A stretch of DNA of 57,514 nucleotides from Puniceicoccaceae bacterium (GCA_003331195.1 QOOZ01000048.1:1-57514); one strand, 5' to 3'; shown: positions 41,488-52,164, counted from the stretch's first letter. Notes: generated by a model not told the origin, from the letters alone. A program made the numbers and translations.

Positions 41488-42909
41488 ATGAAACAAAATA
41501 CACAAAAAACTAAAATCATTTTCACGATCGGTCCCGCTACGCAGGACGAGGCGACCCTTGAGAGGTTAATCAAAACTGGCGTCGATATCTGCCGAATTAA
41601 TATGGCACACGCCGACCATGCATGGTCCCGAGAGATCATCCAACGAGTGCGTAAGGTCTGTGATAACGTCGGTCGACACATCGCGATTATGATGGATGTG
41701 AAGGGCCCTGAAATACGGACAGGAGACGTCCCCGAAACTTTTGAACTGGAACAAGACGAAATCTTTGAATTCACCAGCGCCCAAGGTATTGGCGGAGTCT
41801 CCGAGGAAGGCATTCGACGCGTGGACGTCAACTACCCTGGCTTTTCCAAAGACATTAACGCGGGCGACACCATCCTAGTCGATAGTGGCCTGATCCGCTT
41901 GCGAGTGCTCAGCATTGAAGGTACCCGCGTCCGCTGCCAAGTGCTCATCCCAGGCCCCATGGGTAACCGACGTCACATTAATTTGCCCGGCATACGCGTA
42001 AACCTGCCCGCCTTAACTAAAAAAGACCAAGGCGACATCGATGTGGGGATTGCCGAAGGGATCGAGTTCTTTGCGCTTTCATTCGTGCGTGAACCCAAGG
42101 ATCTAGAAGAATTTCATGCCTATCTGGAAGGCCATGGGTCGGACGCTAAGATCATTGCCAAGATTGAGGATCAGCAGGCGATCACTAACCTAGATGCCAT
42201 CATCAAAGCTTCCCATGGCCTAATGGTCGCTCGCGGCGACCTAGGGATCGAGTGCCCCTTCGAAGACCTCCCCATCATCCAGACCAGAGCCATCAATAGC
42301 TGCATTCAGGGCACCAAACCCGTCATCGTAGCGACCCACATGCTGGAATCGATGATCGAGTCCCCCATCCCGACTCGCGCCGAGGTGACAGACATCGCCA
42401 ACGCTATCCGCGAACAAGCTGACTGCGTGATGCTCTCAGGCGAAACCACTGTAGGTAAATATCCTATTGAATGTGTCGAGACCATACAACGCATCGCTAA
42501 GCGGATCGAAGAAGAAGATAAACAAGTGCTACGCAAAGACCTGATCTTACGCCTGCCACGCTCTAAGATGTTGCGTTCAGCCGCCTATCTGTCCTCCGAC
42601 TTGGAAGGTTCGCTAGTCGTCTTCACTCGTCGCGGGATTTTTGCGCAAAAACTCTCCTCGCTTCGCCCGAATGTGCCCATTTACGCTTTTACCGACAATC
42701 CCGTTCTCTTCAAGCAGCTCCTAATCATGCGCGGAGTGGAGCCGTTCCTTATGGAATTTGACCACGACCACGAAACCACGATTCAGCATGCCTTCAGCCG
42801 CCTAAAAAGCCAAGGTTGGAGCAACGAAGGCGACCCCATCGTGGTCATTACAAAGATGTATGCAGGAGAGAAGTTGATCGACAGCACCCAGATACGTGCG
42901 ATTGAATAA
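41488..42909 (+). CDS. pyk: Pyruvate kinase
   Basis: A 473-residue pyruvate kinase. It has [17 protein letters not shown] (N-terminal nucleotide site), [12 protein letters not shown] (substrate binding), [27 protein letters not shown] (catalytic Lys region), [11 protein letters not shown] and [19 protein letters not shown]. One motif differs from textbook form: the K+ and substrate site usually reads RLNFSHG and here reads RINMAHA. The C-terminal domain is complete. It makes ATP and pyruvate from phosphoenolpyruvate. It is followed 33 bases later by a small membrane-anchored protein gene. Confidence 0.95.
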   Translation: MKQNTQKTKIIFTIGPATQDEATLERLIKTGVDICRINMAHADHAWSREIIQRVRKVCDNVGRHIAIMMDVKGPEIRTGDVPETFELEQDEIFEFTSAQGIGGVSEEGIRRVDVNYPGFSKDINAGDTILVDSGLIRLRVLSIEGTRVRCQVLIPGPMGNRRHINLPGIRVNLPALTKKDQGDIDVGIAEGIEFFALSFVREPKDLEEFHAYLEGHGSDAKIIAKIEDQQAITNLDAIIKASHGLMVARGDLGIECPFEDLPIIQTRAINSCIQGTKPVIVATHMLESMIESPIPTRAEVTDIANAIREQADCVMLSGETTVGKYPIECVETIQRIAKRIEEEDKQVLRKDLILRLPRSKMLRSAAYLSSDLEGSLVVFTRRGIFAQKLSSLRPNVPIYAFTDNPVLFKQLLIMRGVEPFLMEFDHDHETTIQHAFSRLKSQGWSNEGDPIVVITKMYAGEKLIDSTQIRAIE

Positions 42910-42942
42910 ATAGTTATCCCGTAGAATGCAATTACACCGCCC

Positions 42943-43407
42943 ATGGAAAAGATAAAACCTCTACTCCTCCCGCTTGCTCTCGTATTTGCTGCGATCGCTG
43001 TCTTCGAATTTGGCGCCCGCTATGGCGCGACAAACATGCGAGCCTACGCCATCGCTAGTGAATTGCAGTTTCCACTCAATATCTTCGCACAAAACAAAGC
43101 CAACATGGACAACAGCTCCAAAGAGTATTTTGCCATGATGATCGATAAGGGAATTGCCGCCGGCGCCATGCATCGCCAAATTTGGTATCTCGCCCGAGAT
43201 GCACAAGCCGCACTCGATAGCTTACTCAGCTACGCTTTAAAAGTTCGTGGCGACGCCGTCACCGAACGCTATGCCTCAATGGAAGCGAGCGAAGACATAA
43301 CTGCACTCAATCAAACCAAGCTCGAGGAGATCCGCGAAGCCTTGGCCGAAGCAAAGCTCGATCTGATCGACAAGGCCCCTAAGGTTGCAGAGCAGGAAGC
43401 AGAGTAA
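42943..43407 (+). CDS. Small membrane-anchored protein of unknown function
   Basis: A 154-residue protein with an N-terminal hydrophobic helix (PLLLPLALVFAAIAVFEFGA, residues 6-25) that may be an uncleaved signal anchor. The rest is a soluble, mostly helical periplasmic part rich in Ala, Glu and Lys (for example QTKLEEIREALAEAKLDLID). I do not recognise a family. It sits 33 bases after pyk on the same strand and converges on lnt, 37 bases apart. The clean open frame and the signal-like start support it as real. Confidence 0.7.
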   Translation: MEKIKPLLLPLALVFAAIAVFEFGARYGATNMRAYAIASELQFPLNIFAQNKANMDNSSKEYFAMMIDKGIAAGAMHRQIWYLARDAQAALDSLLSYALKVRGDAVTERYASMEASEDITALNQTKLEEIREALAEAKLDLIDKAPKVAEQEAE

Positions 43408-43444
43408 TCCTAGCATCAATGGGAATTACCATGCCCAAGACTAT

Positions 43445-45109
43445 TTATGAGCGAAGCTTAGGCTGATATAGGCCGAACAAGAGTGACATCAGGGCCAATC
43501 CGCCCGACAGCGCCACAAACCAGTCGCCGTGGCGTGTATAGTAGCTCTGTTGGCGCGACCACTCTTCAAATTGTACGATTGTAAAGGCGCCACCGCCTCG
43601 GAAGTAGATAGTGCCCTCGGCGTCAACCAGTAGATCGCGCACTGTCCCGTAGCTATCAATCCAGCCACTCCAGCCGCCATTGCCTGCTCGCATGACTGGG
43701 CGACGGTTCTCCACAGCTCGTAAGACAGAGTGCGCGGCATGTTGCTCCGCACCGCCCTCTTCGCCGTACCAAGCGTTGTTGGTCGCGACAAAAAATAGAT
43801 CGGCGCCACCGCGAGCGCTCTCGCGAGCCAAGTTTGAAAAAACATCTTCGTAGCAGATTAAAGAGCCAATCCGGTAAACTGATCCGCCGACCGTGAGATT
43901 CATTAGACCCACTTTAACCCCGGGGATGAAACGACCACCGACAGGCACAAACTTATCAATAAAACTCAGCATGGGCGGCACATATTCACCGAAGGGCACA
44001 AGCTCTCGCTTTGTATAAAAGTCCGATGATAGTCCTGCGCCTGGCTCCACTAGAAAAACTCCATTACGCCATTCTTTAGTCACTCGATCTTCGGCGAGAT
44101 TACCCATCAGAATCGGTTTTTCTATTTCATTAACGAGCCGCTCGACCCGCACCTGCATCTGCGGCGTTCCCATGACTGGCCACGGCGTTGCCGCTTCTGG
44201 CCAGAGAATCACGTCACTCTCTAAGCTAGAAACAAAACGCGTTTGGCGCTCAAGGATCTCCAGATTCTCTAGCTCTCGATTAATGTCCCATTTTAATTCG
44301 GGGGCAATGTAGGGCTGGACAACAGCAGCGGTGAACATTCTCTCTGCAGAATCTGGATGGGGCAATGCCGAGAAAAAGATATAGATACAAAACCCCAGTG
44401 CCCCCATACCTACATAAAGATCTGGGCTAAACCAGCCCATCCACAAATTGCGCTCTCTTCGCATGAAGCGATGCCGTAAGGTCTGTGCTAAGCAGAGGTT
44501 AAAGAAAATCAAAAGAAACGAAACGCCGTAAGCCCCCGACCAAGCTGCGATTTGCAAAACTACAGGACGTTCCCACTGGCTCAGCGCCAAAGGCGCCCAA
44601 GGAAAGCCCCAAAACAACCAAGTGCGCGACCACTCAAGCACAACCCATGCTCCTGCTATCCCGGCAAAACCAAGAGTGCGTATGAGAATATTTCGCGCGA
44701 CTAATTGCGGCAGTATGCACTTAGCAAAAAATAGCCATGCCGCAGAAATCACTGCCAAAATACCGCTTAAGACAATTGTGCCAAACCAAGTAACATGCCT
44801 TAGCCAAATCAAGATCACAAACCAACTAACCCAAGCCGCGCCAGTCGCTACCAACCAAAAAACGCGCTGAGTCGGCTTTGTGTAGAGCCACAGAAGAAGG
44901 GGCACAAAGGCAATGTAGGCAGCCTCCGCAAAATCAAAAGGCGGAATAGAAAGTATCCAAAACAGGGCGGACAATAGACCAGCAATAATCCCCCAATATT
45001 TGGAATAGCTCAAAGCCCCCTCTTCCGGTGGCTTCGATTCTAGCCCGCCTAGAGGCGGAACTCTAAACTCACCAGCATACGATTGCTCCGTATTGAATCT
45101 ATTCAACAT
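43445..45109 (-). CDS. lnt: Apolipoprotein N-acyltransferase
   Basis: A 554-residue inner-membrane enzyme that adds the third acyl chain to lipoproteins. The N-terminal half has about six to eight membrane helices. The C-terminal nitrilase-type domain carries the catalytic Glu in LWPEAATPW, the Lys in the following strand region and the Cys in LICYEDVF. Other family strings are LVPFGEYVPP and ATNNAWYGEEGGAEQHAA. It is last in the mreBCD-mrdA-lnt run, 20 bases after mrdA. A GGAG sequence 5 bases before the ATG is one of the few good Shine-Dalgarno sites in the window. The N-terminal 30 residues are an extra charged extension. Confidence 0.93.
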   Translation of the reverse strand: MLNRFNTEQSYAGEFRVPPLGGLESKPPEEGALSYSKYWGIIAGLLSALFWILSIPPFDFAEAAYIAFVPLLLWLYTKPTQRVFWLVATGAAWVSWFVILIWLRHVTWFGTIVLSGILAVISAAWLFFAKCILPQLVARNILIRTLGFAGIAGAWVVLEWSRTWLFWGFPWAPLALSQWERPVVLQIAAWSGAYGVSFLLIFFNLCLAQTLRHRFMRRERNLWMGWFSPDLYVGMGALGFCIYIFFSALPHPDSAERMFTAAVVQPYIAPELKWDINRELENLEILERQTRFVSSLESDVILWPEAATPWPVMGTPQMQVRVERLVNEIEKPILMGNLAEDRVTKEWRNGVFLVEPGAGLSSDFYTKRELVPFGEYVPPMLSFIDKFVPVGGRFIPGVKVGLMNLTVGGSVYRIGSLICYEDVFSNLARESARGGADLFFVATNNAWYGEEGGAEQHAAHSVLRAVENRRPVMRAGNGGWSGWIDSYGTVRDLLVDAEGTIYFRGGGAFTIVQFEEWSRQQSYYTRHGDWFVALSGGLALMSLLFGLYQPKLRS

Positions 45110-45129
45110 AATTACTCCATTCTTGCGCT

Positions 45130-47082
45130 TTACCTTGCTATCTGAAAGCCGGCGCGTTCGGGGTAGTGCTCGATGAATTCCAGAAAGATATCTTTTGCGA
45201 CGGGCCCAGCGGTAGAGCCGCCATGGTAGCTATCGAGGGAACTCGTACCTTCAACCATCACGGCGACCGCGATCTGCGGATTCTCAACTGGGGCGAAGCC
45301 AACGAACCATGCTAGATTGACTTCCTTACCATGCGCACGGAAGTCGGCTGTGCCTGTCTTGCCTGCAATACGAAGGCCATCAATCTGCACGAGCCGCCCC
45401 GTACCCCCATCACCAACGACGCGCTCCATCCCCTCCCAGAGCTCAGCTCTTTGCTTGCGCGTTAGCCCGACAGGTTCACCACCATGGTTGACCTGCTGGG
45501 CCTCAACGTAGCTTAATGCACGCAGAGTGGGCTGGGTGCGTGTTTCGTCGCGAGCTATAGATGCGATAAAAGTCGCCATTTGCAGAGGGGTGACGAGCAG
45601 AAAGCCTTGGCCGATTGCGGTATTGACCGTATCGCCGGGAACCCAGCCAGACCCTACGCGCTCGCGCTTCCAATCCTTAGTTGGCACAACCAAACGTTTA
45701 GTCTCATAGGGCACTTCAATCCCTGTTCTCTCAGCTAGCCCGAAACGCTTCGCTTCCGCGCTGAGCACATCGATGCCCATGCGCAGACCTTCTGCGTAGT
45801 AAAAAATATTACAACTGCTCTCGATCGCAGCGGCCTCGTCGACGACCCCGTGGCCGTAGCGCGCATGGCAGTGGAAGATTCGATTGCCTAGCCTGAATAC
45901 GCCTTGGCAGTCATGCTCTGTCTGCAAAGTAAGTGTGCCATGGCGCATGCCAGCGATGGATGTAAGTAATTTAAAAGTCGAACCGGGTGGATAGGAAAGC
46001 TGCAGCGTGCGGTTAAGCCAGGCACCACGCTCGTTTATTTCGCCAAAGGTTTTTCGTGGGATGAAGGGGCTAAGGTCATTCAGGTCGTAACTTGGGTGAC
46101 TGGCGATAGCGAGTACCTCTCCCGTGCGCACATCGAGGGCAATCGCAGCACCCGTACGCTCGCCCAGTGCTGTCTCGGCGGCCATCTGCAAGTCAATGTC
46201 GATACTCGTAATCAGATTCTCTCCCTGTCTGGGCGTCTTGCCATCGAGCAGACTGTCTTGAAAACCGAGTGGATCAACGCGCCATATCTCGGCACCAATT
46301 TCTCCTGAAAGAAGGTCATTAAAGGAGCGCTCAAGACCAGTCTTCCCTATTTTCGATTTGAAGGTGTAGGTCTTAATCCCGTCATTGGGGATTGTATCTG
46401 GGTCGGGGTTTACCTTTTGCACATAACCAAGAGTATGCGCAGCGGCCACGCCGTAGGGATAGTAGCGTGCGGTGTCGGTATGAATTTGAATAGGTGATTG
46501 AACGGGCACCTGCTCAATCAAGCGAGCATACTCATCGGGTTTAAGGTCAGAGACCAAGGGCAGCGGCAGCAGGAGCTGCTCATTGAAGTGCCGGATGATA
46601 GTGCGGGTGGAGACGGCGTCATCACGCCCAGTGATCAGGTTGATCTGATCGATGTAGCGTTGGATCACATTCTGGCGCGCGACCCATTGAAGTTCGTTAT
46701 AGTCGGGTGTCAGCTGTGAGTCCTCTCGTTCTTTTAAGGGCGTCAGCTGGTAAGCTTCTTTAAGCGCTGCACGTTCCGCTCGGATGATCTTCGAGTATTC
46801 TTCGCGAAACTCACGGCGTAGGTCGTCTAGGTAAACGACTGCGGAGTAATGTGCCCGATTACCAACGAGGAGGTTGCCCTTGCGATCGTAAATATCGCCA
46901 CGGGCTCCTGGCTTAAGAACCCGTCGCTCGGTCTGGCGCTTTTCAATTTCTTCGTATTTCTGTGCTGCGATGAGCTGACGCCAGCCGAGCCCTAAAACGA
47001 GGGTGGCGGTGGTCGCCATGGCGATCCAAAAGAAAAAAATAATGCGTGGGTTTTCACCACGATGGATGTCATAGCCGCTCAT
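45130..47082 (-). CDS. mrdA: Penicillin-binding protein 2 (peptidoglycan DD-transpeptidase)
   Basis: A 650-residue class B PBP. A membrane helix near residues 15-33 ([18 protein letters not shown]) anchors it. The N-terminal PBP dimerisation domain follows, with [15 protein letters not shown]. The transpeptidase domain has the serine motif PPGSTFKLL (SxxK), the ESSCN (SxN) motif and KTGTADF (KTG). It crosslinks peptidoglycan during elongation. The start overlaps the mreD stop by 4 bases (ATGA), indicating translational coupling. rodA is not adjacent. Confidence 0.95.
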   Translation of the reverse strand: MSGYDIHRGENPRIIFFFWIAMATTATLVLGLGWRQLIAAQKYEEIEKRQTERRVLKPGARGDIYDRKGNLLVGNRAHYSAVVYLDDLRREFREEYSKIIRAERAALKEAYQLTPLKEREDSQLTPDYNELQWVARQNVIQRYIDQINLITGRDDAVSTRTIIRHFNEQLLLPLPLVSDLKPDEYARLIEQVPVQSPIQIHTDTARYYPYGVAAAHTLGYVQKVNPDPDTIPNDGIKTYTFKSKIGKTGLERSFNDLLSGEIGAEIWRVDPLGFQDSLLDGKTPRQGENLITSIDIDLQMAAETALGERTGAAIALDVRTGEVLAIASHPSYDLNDLSPFIPRKTFGEINERGAWLNRTLQLSYPPGSTFKLLTSIAGMRHGTLTLQTEHDCQGVFRLGNRIFHCHARYGHGVVDEAAAIESSCNIFYYAEGLRMGIDVLSAEAKRFGLAERTGIEVPYETKRLVVPTKDWKRERVGSGWVPGDTVNTAIGQGFLLVTPLQMATFIASIARDETRTQPTLRALSYVEAQQVNHGGEPVGLTRKQRAELWEGMERVVGDGGTGRLVQIDGLRIAGKTGTADFRAHGKEVNLAWFVGFAPVENPQIAVAVMVEGTSSLDSYHGGSTAGPVAKDIFLEFIEHYPERAGFQIAR

Positions 47083-47609
47083 CGAAACGGCAAATCTTCC
47101 GGCTCTGAGTCAAGCCGACAGAGCACAAATAACATACGCTCGAAGTTAAAGAACCAAGGAGCCACGATTAGCAGCGCAAGGTGCGAAGCCAGACTGGTCA
47201 CGAACACTTGCATCCAAAAGGCTAGACTGTTTATATACGCGGTTCCCATTCCTAATGTGACTAGTAGGATGCAAAAAATGTTCACGCCATGCGCTAAAAA
47301 AATGGGGTGATAATTGTGCTCGGCTCGAAAACGAATGCGCATTTGAAAAATAAATGCGCCTGCAAAGAGAAAGCCCGAGGTAAATAAGCCGAAACCAGAA
47401 GGCAGCGCAGCATCGACCCACAAACCTGTGAGTAATGTGCAAATGAAGTAAGATTTGTGCCGCAAGTAGAGCGCAGGGAAGACCAGCATGGGGCCTAAAA
47501 TGAGAAGGTAGATCGACCAGCCTACGAGAGCCGAGTTGATCAACATCGTCAGATAAAGGAGGAGCGCATTGGCTCCGAAAAGGAGTATGCTACGCGGATC
47601 AAGGAACAT
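47079..47609 (-). CDS. mreD: MreD-like rod shape-determining protein
   Basis: A 176-residue hydrophobic protein with about five membrane helices (for example [16 protein letters not shown] and [16 protein letters not shown]). Family sequence is weakly conserved, so the call rests on position, between mreC and mrdA in the standard mreBCD-mrdA order, and on membrane topology. It overlaps mreC by 11 bases and mrdA by 4 bases. MreD helps to hold MreC and PBP2 in the elongasome. Confidence 0.8.
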   Translation of the reverse strand: MFLDPRSILLFGANALLLYLTMLINSALVGWSIYLLILGPMLVFPALYLRHKSYFICTLLTGLWVDAALPSGFGLFTSGFLFAGAFIFQMRIRFRAEHNYHPIFLAHGVNIFCILLVTLGMGTAYINSLAFWMQVFVTSLASHLALLIVAPWFFNFERMLFVLCRLDSEPEDLPFR

Positions 47610-48450
47610 CGTCTTGAAGGTCGATGGGATAGAGTGGAATGAGGACAGCCACTTCGTGTAAGCTGAGTAAGCGGGTATCGAGCTCTACTTCACCTGCTTG
47701 AAAGATGCCTGTGTTGCCCGGTTCAAGCCAGGAGACACGCCCAATCATCAAGCCAGGAGGAAATGTGCCGCCTAAACGAGTCGAGACGAGTTTGAGCGGT
47801 ATTTGCGTGCTGGCGATTACATCCTTAGGGGCGTCACGCACGGCACCGAGCGGATCGCCAAAGCCACTTTGAGGCAGCCCTTGGTAAACAACAGGCCGCT
47901 CATCACCCTCAAAGTTAGCCGCCATACGAAAGTTAGGACTCGTGACGAGCTCGATACGGCTAGTGAATGCACCCACTTCAACGACACGCCCAACGACGCC
48001 ACCCGAAAAGACAACAGCAGCACCTACAGGGATGTCGAAGTCTTTACCCTTACGAATCACAATCTGCTGCCACCATGCATTTAAATCACGTCGCACGACT
48101 CGGGCGACTTCATAGCGAAACTCGCGGCGACTCGGCAAATTTAGAATAGCTTCGAGGCGCTGAATCTCGTTTTCGAGCGTCTCATTGCGTTGTGAGTTAA
48201 ATTGGTAGAGTGATTTCGCACGCGCCACTTCCCGACCCGCTTCGATTAGTTCGACCTTCGAGTGACTACGCCGCGCCCAGAAATTTTCGAGATCGTCTAG
48301 GTATGAGGTGGCCACCCAAGCGGGCGCTTGAAACTCAGAAAAACTAGCTTTAAGGAAAGACTTAACCGTCGTCGGAATAGTCCACCAAGCAAGCAGAAAG
48401 GCGCCTAAGGCGACCAGTGGCTTGATCCTATCGAGGCGGAGTTTCGCCAC
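47599..48450 (-). CDS. mreC: Rod shape-determining protein MreC
   Basis: A 283-residue bitopic protein. One N-terminal membrane helix (PLVALGAFLLAWWTIP) precedes a coiled coil (about residues 65-95, with LENEIQRLEAIL) and a beta-rich periplasmic domain containing VVRRDLNAWWQQIVIRKG and GRVVEVGAFTSRIELVTSPNF, as in the MreC family. The start is GTG (48450), 8 bases after the mreB stop. It bridges MreB on the inside and PBP2 on the outside of the membrane. Confidence 0.92.
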   Translation of the reverse strand: MAKLRLDRIKPLVALGAFLLAWWTIPTTVKSFLKASFSEFQAPAWVATSYLDDLENFWARRSHSKVELIEAGREVARAKSLYQFNSQRNETLENEIQRLEAILNLPSRREFRYEVARVVRRDLNAWWQQIVIRKGKDFDIPVGAAVVFSGGVVGRVVEVGAFTSRIELVTSPNFRMAANFEGDERPVVYQGLPQSGFGDPLGAVRDAPKDVIASTQIPLKLVSTRLGGTFPPGLMIGRVSWLEPGNTGIFQAGEVELDTRLLSLHEVAVLIPLYPIDLQDDVP

Positions 48451-48458
48451 GTCGCGCG

Positions 48459-49478
48459 CTATTTAGGGTTACCCGTAAGGTCTTTTAGTAGAAAGGCTAG
48501 CTCGTTTAGGACTAAACCTGTTCCATTGGCGACGGCGCTGAGCGGATCGTCTGCGATCACAACGGGCAGACCTGTCGAATCGCTGAGTTGCTGGTCGAGC
48601 CCCTTGATCATAGCTCCACCTCCTGCGAGGAAAAAGCCACGATCTACTAAGTCAGCGGACAGTTCAGGGGGACAACGCTCTAGCGCATTACGCACGAGAT
48701 CGACAATTGAGTCGATGGTGTCGGAAAGTGCGTCGCGTATTTCTTGCGATGTAATGGTGATCGTCTTAGGCAACCCTGCGACGGAGTCACGCCCTCTTAC
48801 TTCCATGGAAATTTCCTCCTCAAGTGGAAAGGCAGACCCGACCCGGATCTTAATCTCTTCGGCGGTGCGCTCCCCGATCATCAAGTTGTAGGCACGCTTC
48901 ATGTAATTGACAATCGCGCTATCAATCTCGTCACCACCAACGCGAATACTCTTGGTGAAAACCACACCTGCCAACGAGATAATGGCGACTTCGGTCGTCC
49001 CTCCACCGATGTCAACGATCATATTCGCCGATGGCTCGTCGATCGGCAGACCGACTCCAATTGCAGCGGCCATAGGCTCTTCAAGCAAAACGACATCGCG
49101 GGCACCTGCTCGAATGGCAGAATCTTTTACAGCACGGCGCTCCACCTCGGTGATGCCGGAAGGAACAGCCACGACAATGCGGGGGGCAACAAAAGTTTTT
49201 TTCCGATTCACCTTATTGATGAAGTAACGGAGCATGGCCTCAGTAATCTCAAAATCGGCGATTACACCATCCTTCATCGGGCGGATGGCGGTGATGTTGC
49301 CGGGAGTGCGCCCAAGCATTTTTTTCGCCTCAGACCCTACGGCACAGACCTTTCTGGTCGACGAGTAGATGGCCACCACACTGGGTTCGCGCAAGACAAT
49401 GCCCTTCTCTTTAGCGAAAACCAAAGTGTTGGCTGTGCCAAGGTCGATGCCAATGTCGTTTGAAAGAAGTCCGAACAC
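48459..49478 (-). CDS. mreB: Rod shape-determining protein MreB
   Basis: A 339-residue bacterial actin. It has the phosphate 1 motif [33 protein letters not shown], the phosphate 2 motif [17 protein letters not shown] and the adenosine motif [17 protein letters not shown]. It polymerises under the membrane and directs lateral wall growth. The start codon is GTG (49478). It heads the mreB-mreC-mreD-mrdA-lnt cluster, with 165 bases between it and the tyrS stop codon. That spacer should hold its promoter, but none was clear. Confidence 0.97.
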   Translation of the reverse strand: MFGLLSNDIGIDLGTANTLVFAKEKGIVLREPSVVAIYSSTRKVCAVGSEAKKMLGRTPGNITAIRPMKDGVIADFEITEAMLRYFINKVNRKKTFVAPRIVVAVPSGITEVERRAVKDSAIRAGARDVVLLEEPMAAAIGVGLPIDEPSANMIVDIGGGTTEVAIISLAGVVFTKSIRVGGDEIDSAIVNYMKRAYNLMIGERTAEEIKIRVGSAFPLEEEISMEVRGRDSVAGLPKTITITSQEIRDALSDTIDSIVDLVRNALERCPPELSADLVDRGFFLAGGGAMIKGLDQQLSDSTGLPVVIADDPLSAVANGTGLVLNELAFLLKDLTGNPK

Positions 49479-49643
49479 AATGTGATAATGTTAAAAGCGC
49501 TACGCTAGCTGATCAATAAATATAGAGTTTTTCTATGAAAGCGTTTGGATGTCAAATGATTACCGAGGCTGATTTCATAGGGGCGTTATATCTAGAGGCC
49601 GTATACAGATGAGTGGACTTAGGAATGATGCCAAAGTGCAGGA

Positions 49644-50825
49644 CTAACCGACTAGCTTGAAAAAGACGCGCTTGCCCGCTTGAAAGATCTGCTCGACCTT
49701 GGACGGTGTAATTTGGCGACTGGGATCGTCCTGCTTTTCGCCGTCGATCTTGACTCCACCCTGCTGGACAAGGCGGCGGATTGCACCCTTACTCTCAAAG
49801 AGCTTGGACTGTGCCATGACTTCGAAAAGCGGCGCATTCGGCGCGTCGCCAATCAAATCGGTCCAAGTGAAAGTGGGCATATCGTCAGGCAGCTTGTTCT
49901 TAGAAAAGACTTGCTCGAACTGCTCCAGCTCGCGTTTGGCTGCTTCCATGGAGTGAAATTGGCCGACGAGTGACGAGGCTAGGCGCTTCTTCGACTCCAT
50001 CGGGTGGCCTGTCTTAAGATTTTCTACTTTGTTCTCGGGAAATTCAAGCAGCAGGCGGTAGTAGTCCCACATTGTATCGTCGCTGATCGACATAATTTTG
50101 CCAAACATCTCTTTTGCATTATCGGTAAAAGCGATAAAGTTATCTGCGCTTTTGGACATCTTCTTGCTGCCGTCGAGGCCAACAAGAAGCGGCATAGTGA
50201 TAACGGCTTGCTCCTGCTTACCCGCATCCTTCTGAAGGGCTCGGCCTACGAGCATGTTGAACAACTGATCCGTACCGCCGATTTCGACATCTGCATTCAA
50301 GACTAGGGAATCGTAGCCTTGTATCAATGGATACATAAACTCGATCATCGAGATCGGTGCCTGACTCGCGTAGCGCTTGGCAAAGTCGTCGCGCTCCAAC
50401 ATTCGGGCAACCGTCATTTTTCGAGAAAGTTTCAGGCAGTCCTCGAAGCTCATTCCGTCGAACCACTCACTATTGTAATAGACGGTTGTCTTTTTTTGGT
50501 CCAGAATCTTGAAGGCTTGATCGAGGTAGGTTTGCGCATTTTCTACAATCTCCTCTTTAGTCAATACTGGGCGCGTGTTAGAGCGACCTGAAGGGTCTCC
50601 AATCAATGTAGTGAAGTCCCCTATAATAAGGAGCGCCTCATGGCCAAGATCCTGGAACTGACGCAACTTATTAAACACAACAAGGTGGCCGAAAGTAAGG
50701 TCGGGACGAGTTGGATCAACGCCCAGCTTGACACGCAACGGCTTGTTACCATGGAGGCGGTCTTCGAGTTCAGTCTCGCCGATTAAAGTTTCGGTGTTAA
50801 TGCGTATAGTCTCGGTTAAGCTCAT
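49644..50825 (-). CDS. tyrS: Tyrosyl-tRNA synthetase
   Basis: A 393-residue class I synthetase. The HIGH-like motif is FGHL within LGVDPTRPDLTFGHLVVF. The KMSKS motif is intact (GSKKMSKSADN). The tyrosine-binding helix region QGYDSLVLNADVEIGGTDQLFN and a C-terminal S4-like RNA-binding domain (GAIRRLVQQGGVKIDGEK) are present. This is the long bacterial TyrRS of the YDSL-type subgroup. Its 253-base upstream region (50826-51078) shows no T-box or other riboswitch that I can recognise. Confidence 0.95.
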   Translation of the reverse strand: MSLTETIRINTETLIGETELEDRLHGNKPLRVKLGVDPTRPDLTFGHLVVFNKLRQFQDLGHEALLIIGDFTTLIGDPSGRSNTRPVLTKEEIVENAQTYLDQAFKILDQKKTTVYYNSEWFDGMSFEDCLKLSRKMTVARMLERDDFAKRYASQAPISMIEFMYPLIQGYDSLVLNADVEIGGTDQLFNMLVGRALQKDAGKQEQAVITMPLLVGLDGSKKMSKSADNFIAFTDNAKEMFGKIMSISDDTMWDYYRLLLEFPENKVENLKTGHPMESKKRLASSLVGQFHSMEAAKRELEQFEQVFSKNKLPDDMPTFTWTDLIGDAPNAPLFEVMAQSKLFESKGAIRRLVQQGGVKIDGEKQDDPSRQITPSKVEQIFQAGKRVFFKLVG

Positions 50826-51078
50826 TTGTTTAAAATTTAGGGTTCAGAGGTCAAAAGCTAGAAGCACTTCCGCTAAATTGTCTGCAATCTAAGATAAACT
50901 GAGAGTATCCAAGTTTCCGTAAAGGATAAAAGCCTGACCTCGTGATGAGTTGCGGGAAGGCTTACTCACTTCACCAGAGCAGCAGGAACATCACGCCTAG
51001 AAAGCACTTCGCTCATCCGCTGTTATTACAACATATAATTCTCGTAATTGAAGGTCCTCCCCAATCTTAGCCTAAGAA

Positions 51079-52164
51079 CTAGCGTATTGTGATATAGGGT
51101 TCAATTGGGCGGTTACAGCTAGCCGAAGCGACGAAAGCATCCCTATCCTTCGTTTTGTCAAAAAGATAGAGGGCGTAGCCCCCCCAGCCGCCGCCTGCGT
51201 ATTTACGGCCGACACAGCCTGCCGCCTCTGGTAAGGACTGCATGCCTTCCTTAAGCTGCATTTGGTAGGTCAAACTGACGGCCTCACCGAGTCTGGAGAT
51301 TCTGGCATCGCGAACGGCATCTTTTGCAAGACGTCCTGCGGCTTCGATCATGTCGTAGTCGCGGTCGTTGTCGGCATTGCCTGGAGTGTCGTGAGGGATA
51401 TCGGTATAGTGCAGTGCCATGTGCCCGTGGAGAAAATCGCCGTTACGTTTAAAGTGGAGCACAGGCTTTTCGCCGCTGCGCCAAACGCAGAGGCCTGTCT
51501 CGCGGATAATGGCTGGGTCTTGCCAGCCCACGCCAAGATTCAGCTCGCTCTCGACACCATCATGCCCATTGAGCAGTGCCCAAGCGCCGCTGCCGCCAAG
51601 GCCTGACTTTTTCTCATAGCACCAGTTTGTCAGAGAAACCATTGGAGAGATCGCACAGTTGACGATAAATCCACCCTTGCGGGCATGGCGTGGTACGTCG
51701 AGCCAGCCGCCCCCGAAATCGACGCGTAGGGGTGAATCAGCAGGAGTGCGAATATTGCGAACAATCGAGCTCGTGGAAACGGGCGTAAACTGCGGTGGTG
51801 TTTTGGGTAGCACGATATACTCGGCGCCCACTTGATTACAAAGCGCCCGCTTAGCGTCGGCGTATTGATCATCCTCCGTCACTGCAAGCACATCGGGCTT
51901 GATCCTGAGAAAGTGCTCCTTGAAATCAAGCCCGAGCTCATTGCAATCGCCGATCACAACTTGGTCGACCATGTCGAGCGCAGTCATGAGCGCCAGTTTA
52001 TGATCCTGCGGGAGCGAGCTACGACGTTTCTTGTGCTCCCAAAGCACCTTGTCCGAAGCAAAGCAAACGGTTAGGTGATTCCCTAAAGCGCGAGCTTCTT
52101 TAAAGAATTGGATATGCCCTCCATGAAGGATATCATAACATCCGGAAATAAAGACTTTTTTCAT
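51079..52164 (-). CDS. Fused nucleotidyltransferase and GHMP-type sugar kinase
   Basis: A 361-residue protein with two domains. Residues 1-135 form an RfaE/TagD-type nucleotidyltransferase with the HxGH motif HGGH (14-17), a conserved FKEARALG and the second site STSS (130-133). Residues about 140-361 form a GHMP-type kinase: RVDFGGGWLDVP (147-158), GLGGSGAWA (188-196, phosphate-binding) and GGGWGG (324-329). The kinase part is short (about 220 against 330 residues). It resembles HddA heptose-phosphate kinases and fucokinases. It could phosphorylate a sugar at C1 and then attach a nucleotide. The substrate is unknown. It lies 88 bases after recJ. No known single gene name fits. Confidence 0.8.
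   Translation of the reverse strand: MKKVFISGCYDILHGGHIQFFKEARALGNHLTVCFASDKVLWEHKKRRSSLPQDHKLALMTALDMVDQVVIGDCNELGLDFKEHFLRIKPDVLAVTEDDQYADAKRALCNQVGAEYIVLPKTPPQFTPVSTSSIVRNIRTPADSPLRVDFGGGWLDVPRHARKGGFIVNCAISPMVSLTNWCYEKKSGLGGSGAWALLNGHDGVESELNLGVGWQDPAIIRETGLCVWRSGEKPVLHFKRNGDFLHGHMALHYTDIPHDTPGNADNDRDYDMIEAAGRLAKDAVRDARISRLGEAVSLTYQMQLKEGMQSLPEAAGCVGRKYAGGGWGGYALYLFDKTKDRDAFVASASCNRPIEPYITIR

Noticed and set aside
50826..51078. tyrS upstream region as a T-box or other riboswitch
   Set aside because: No T-box bulge sequence, specifier loop or terminator/antiterminator pair could be made out.
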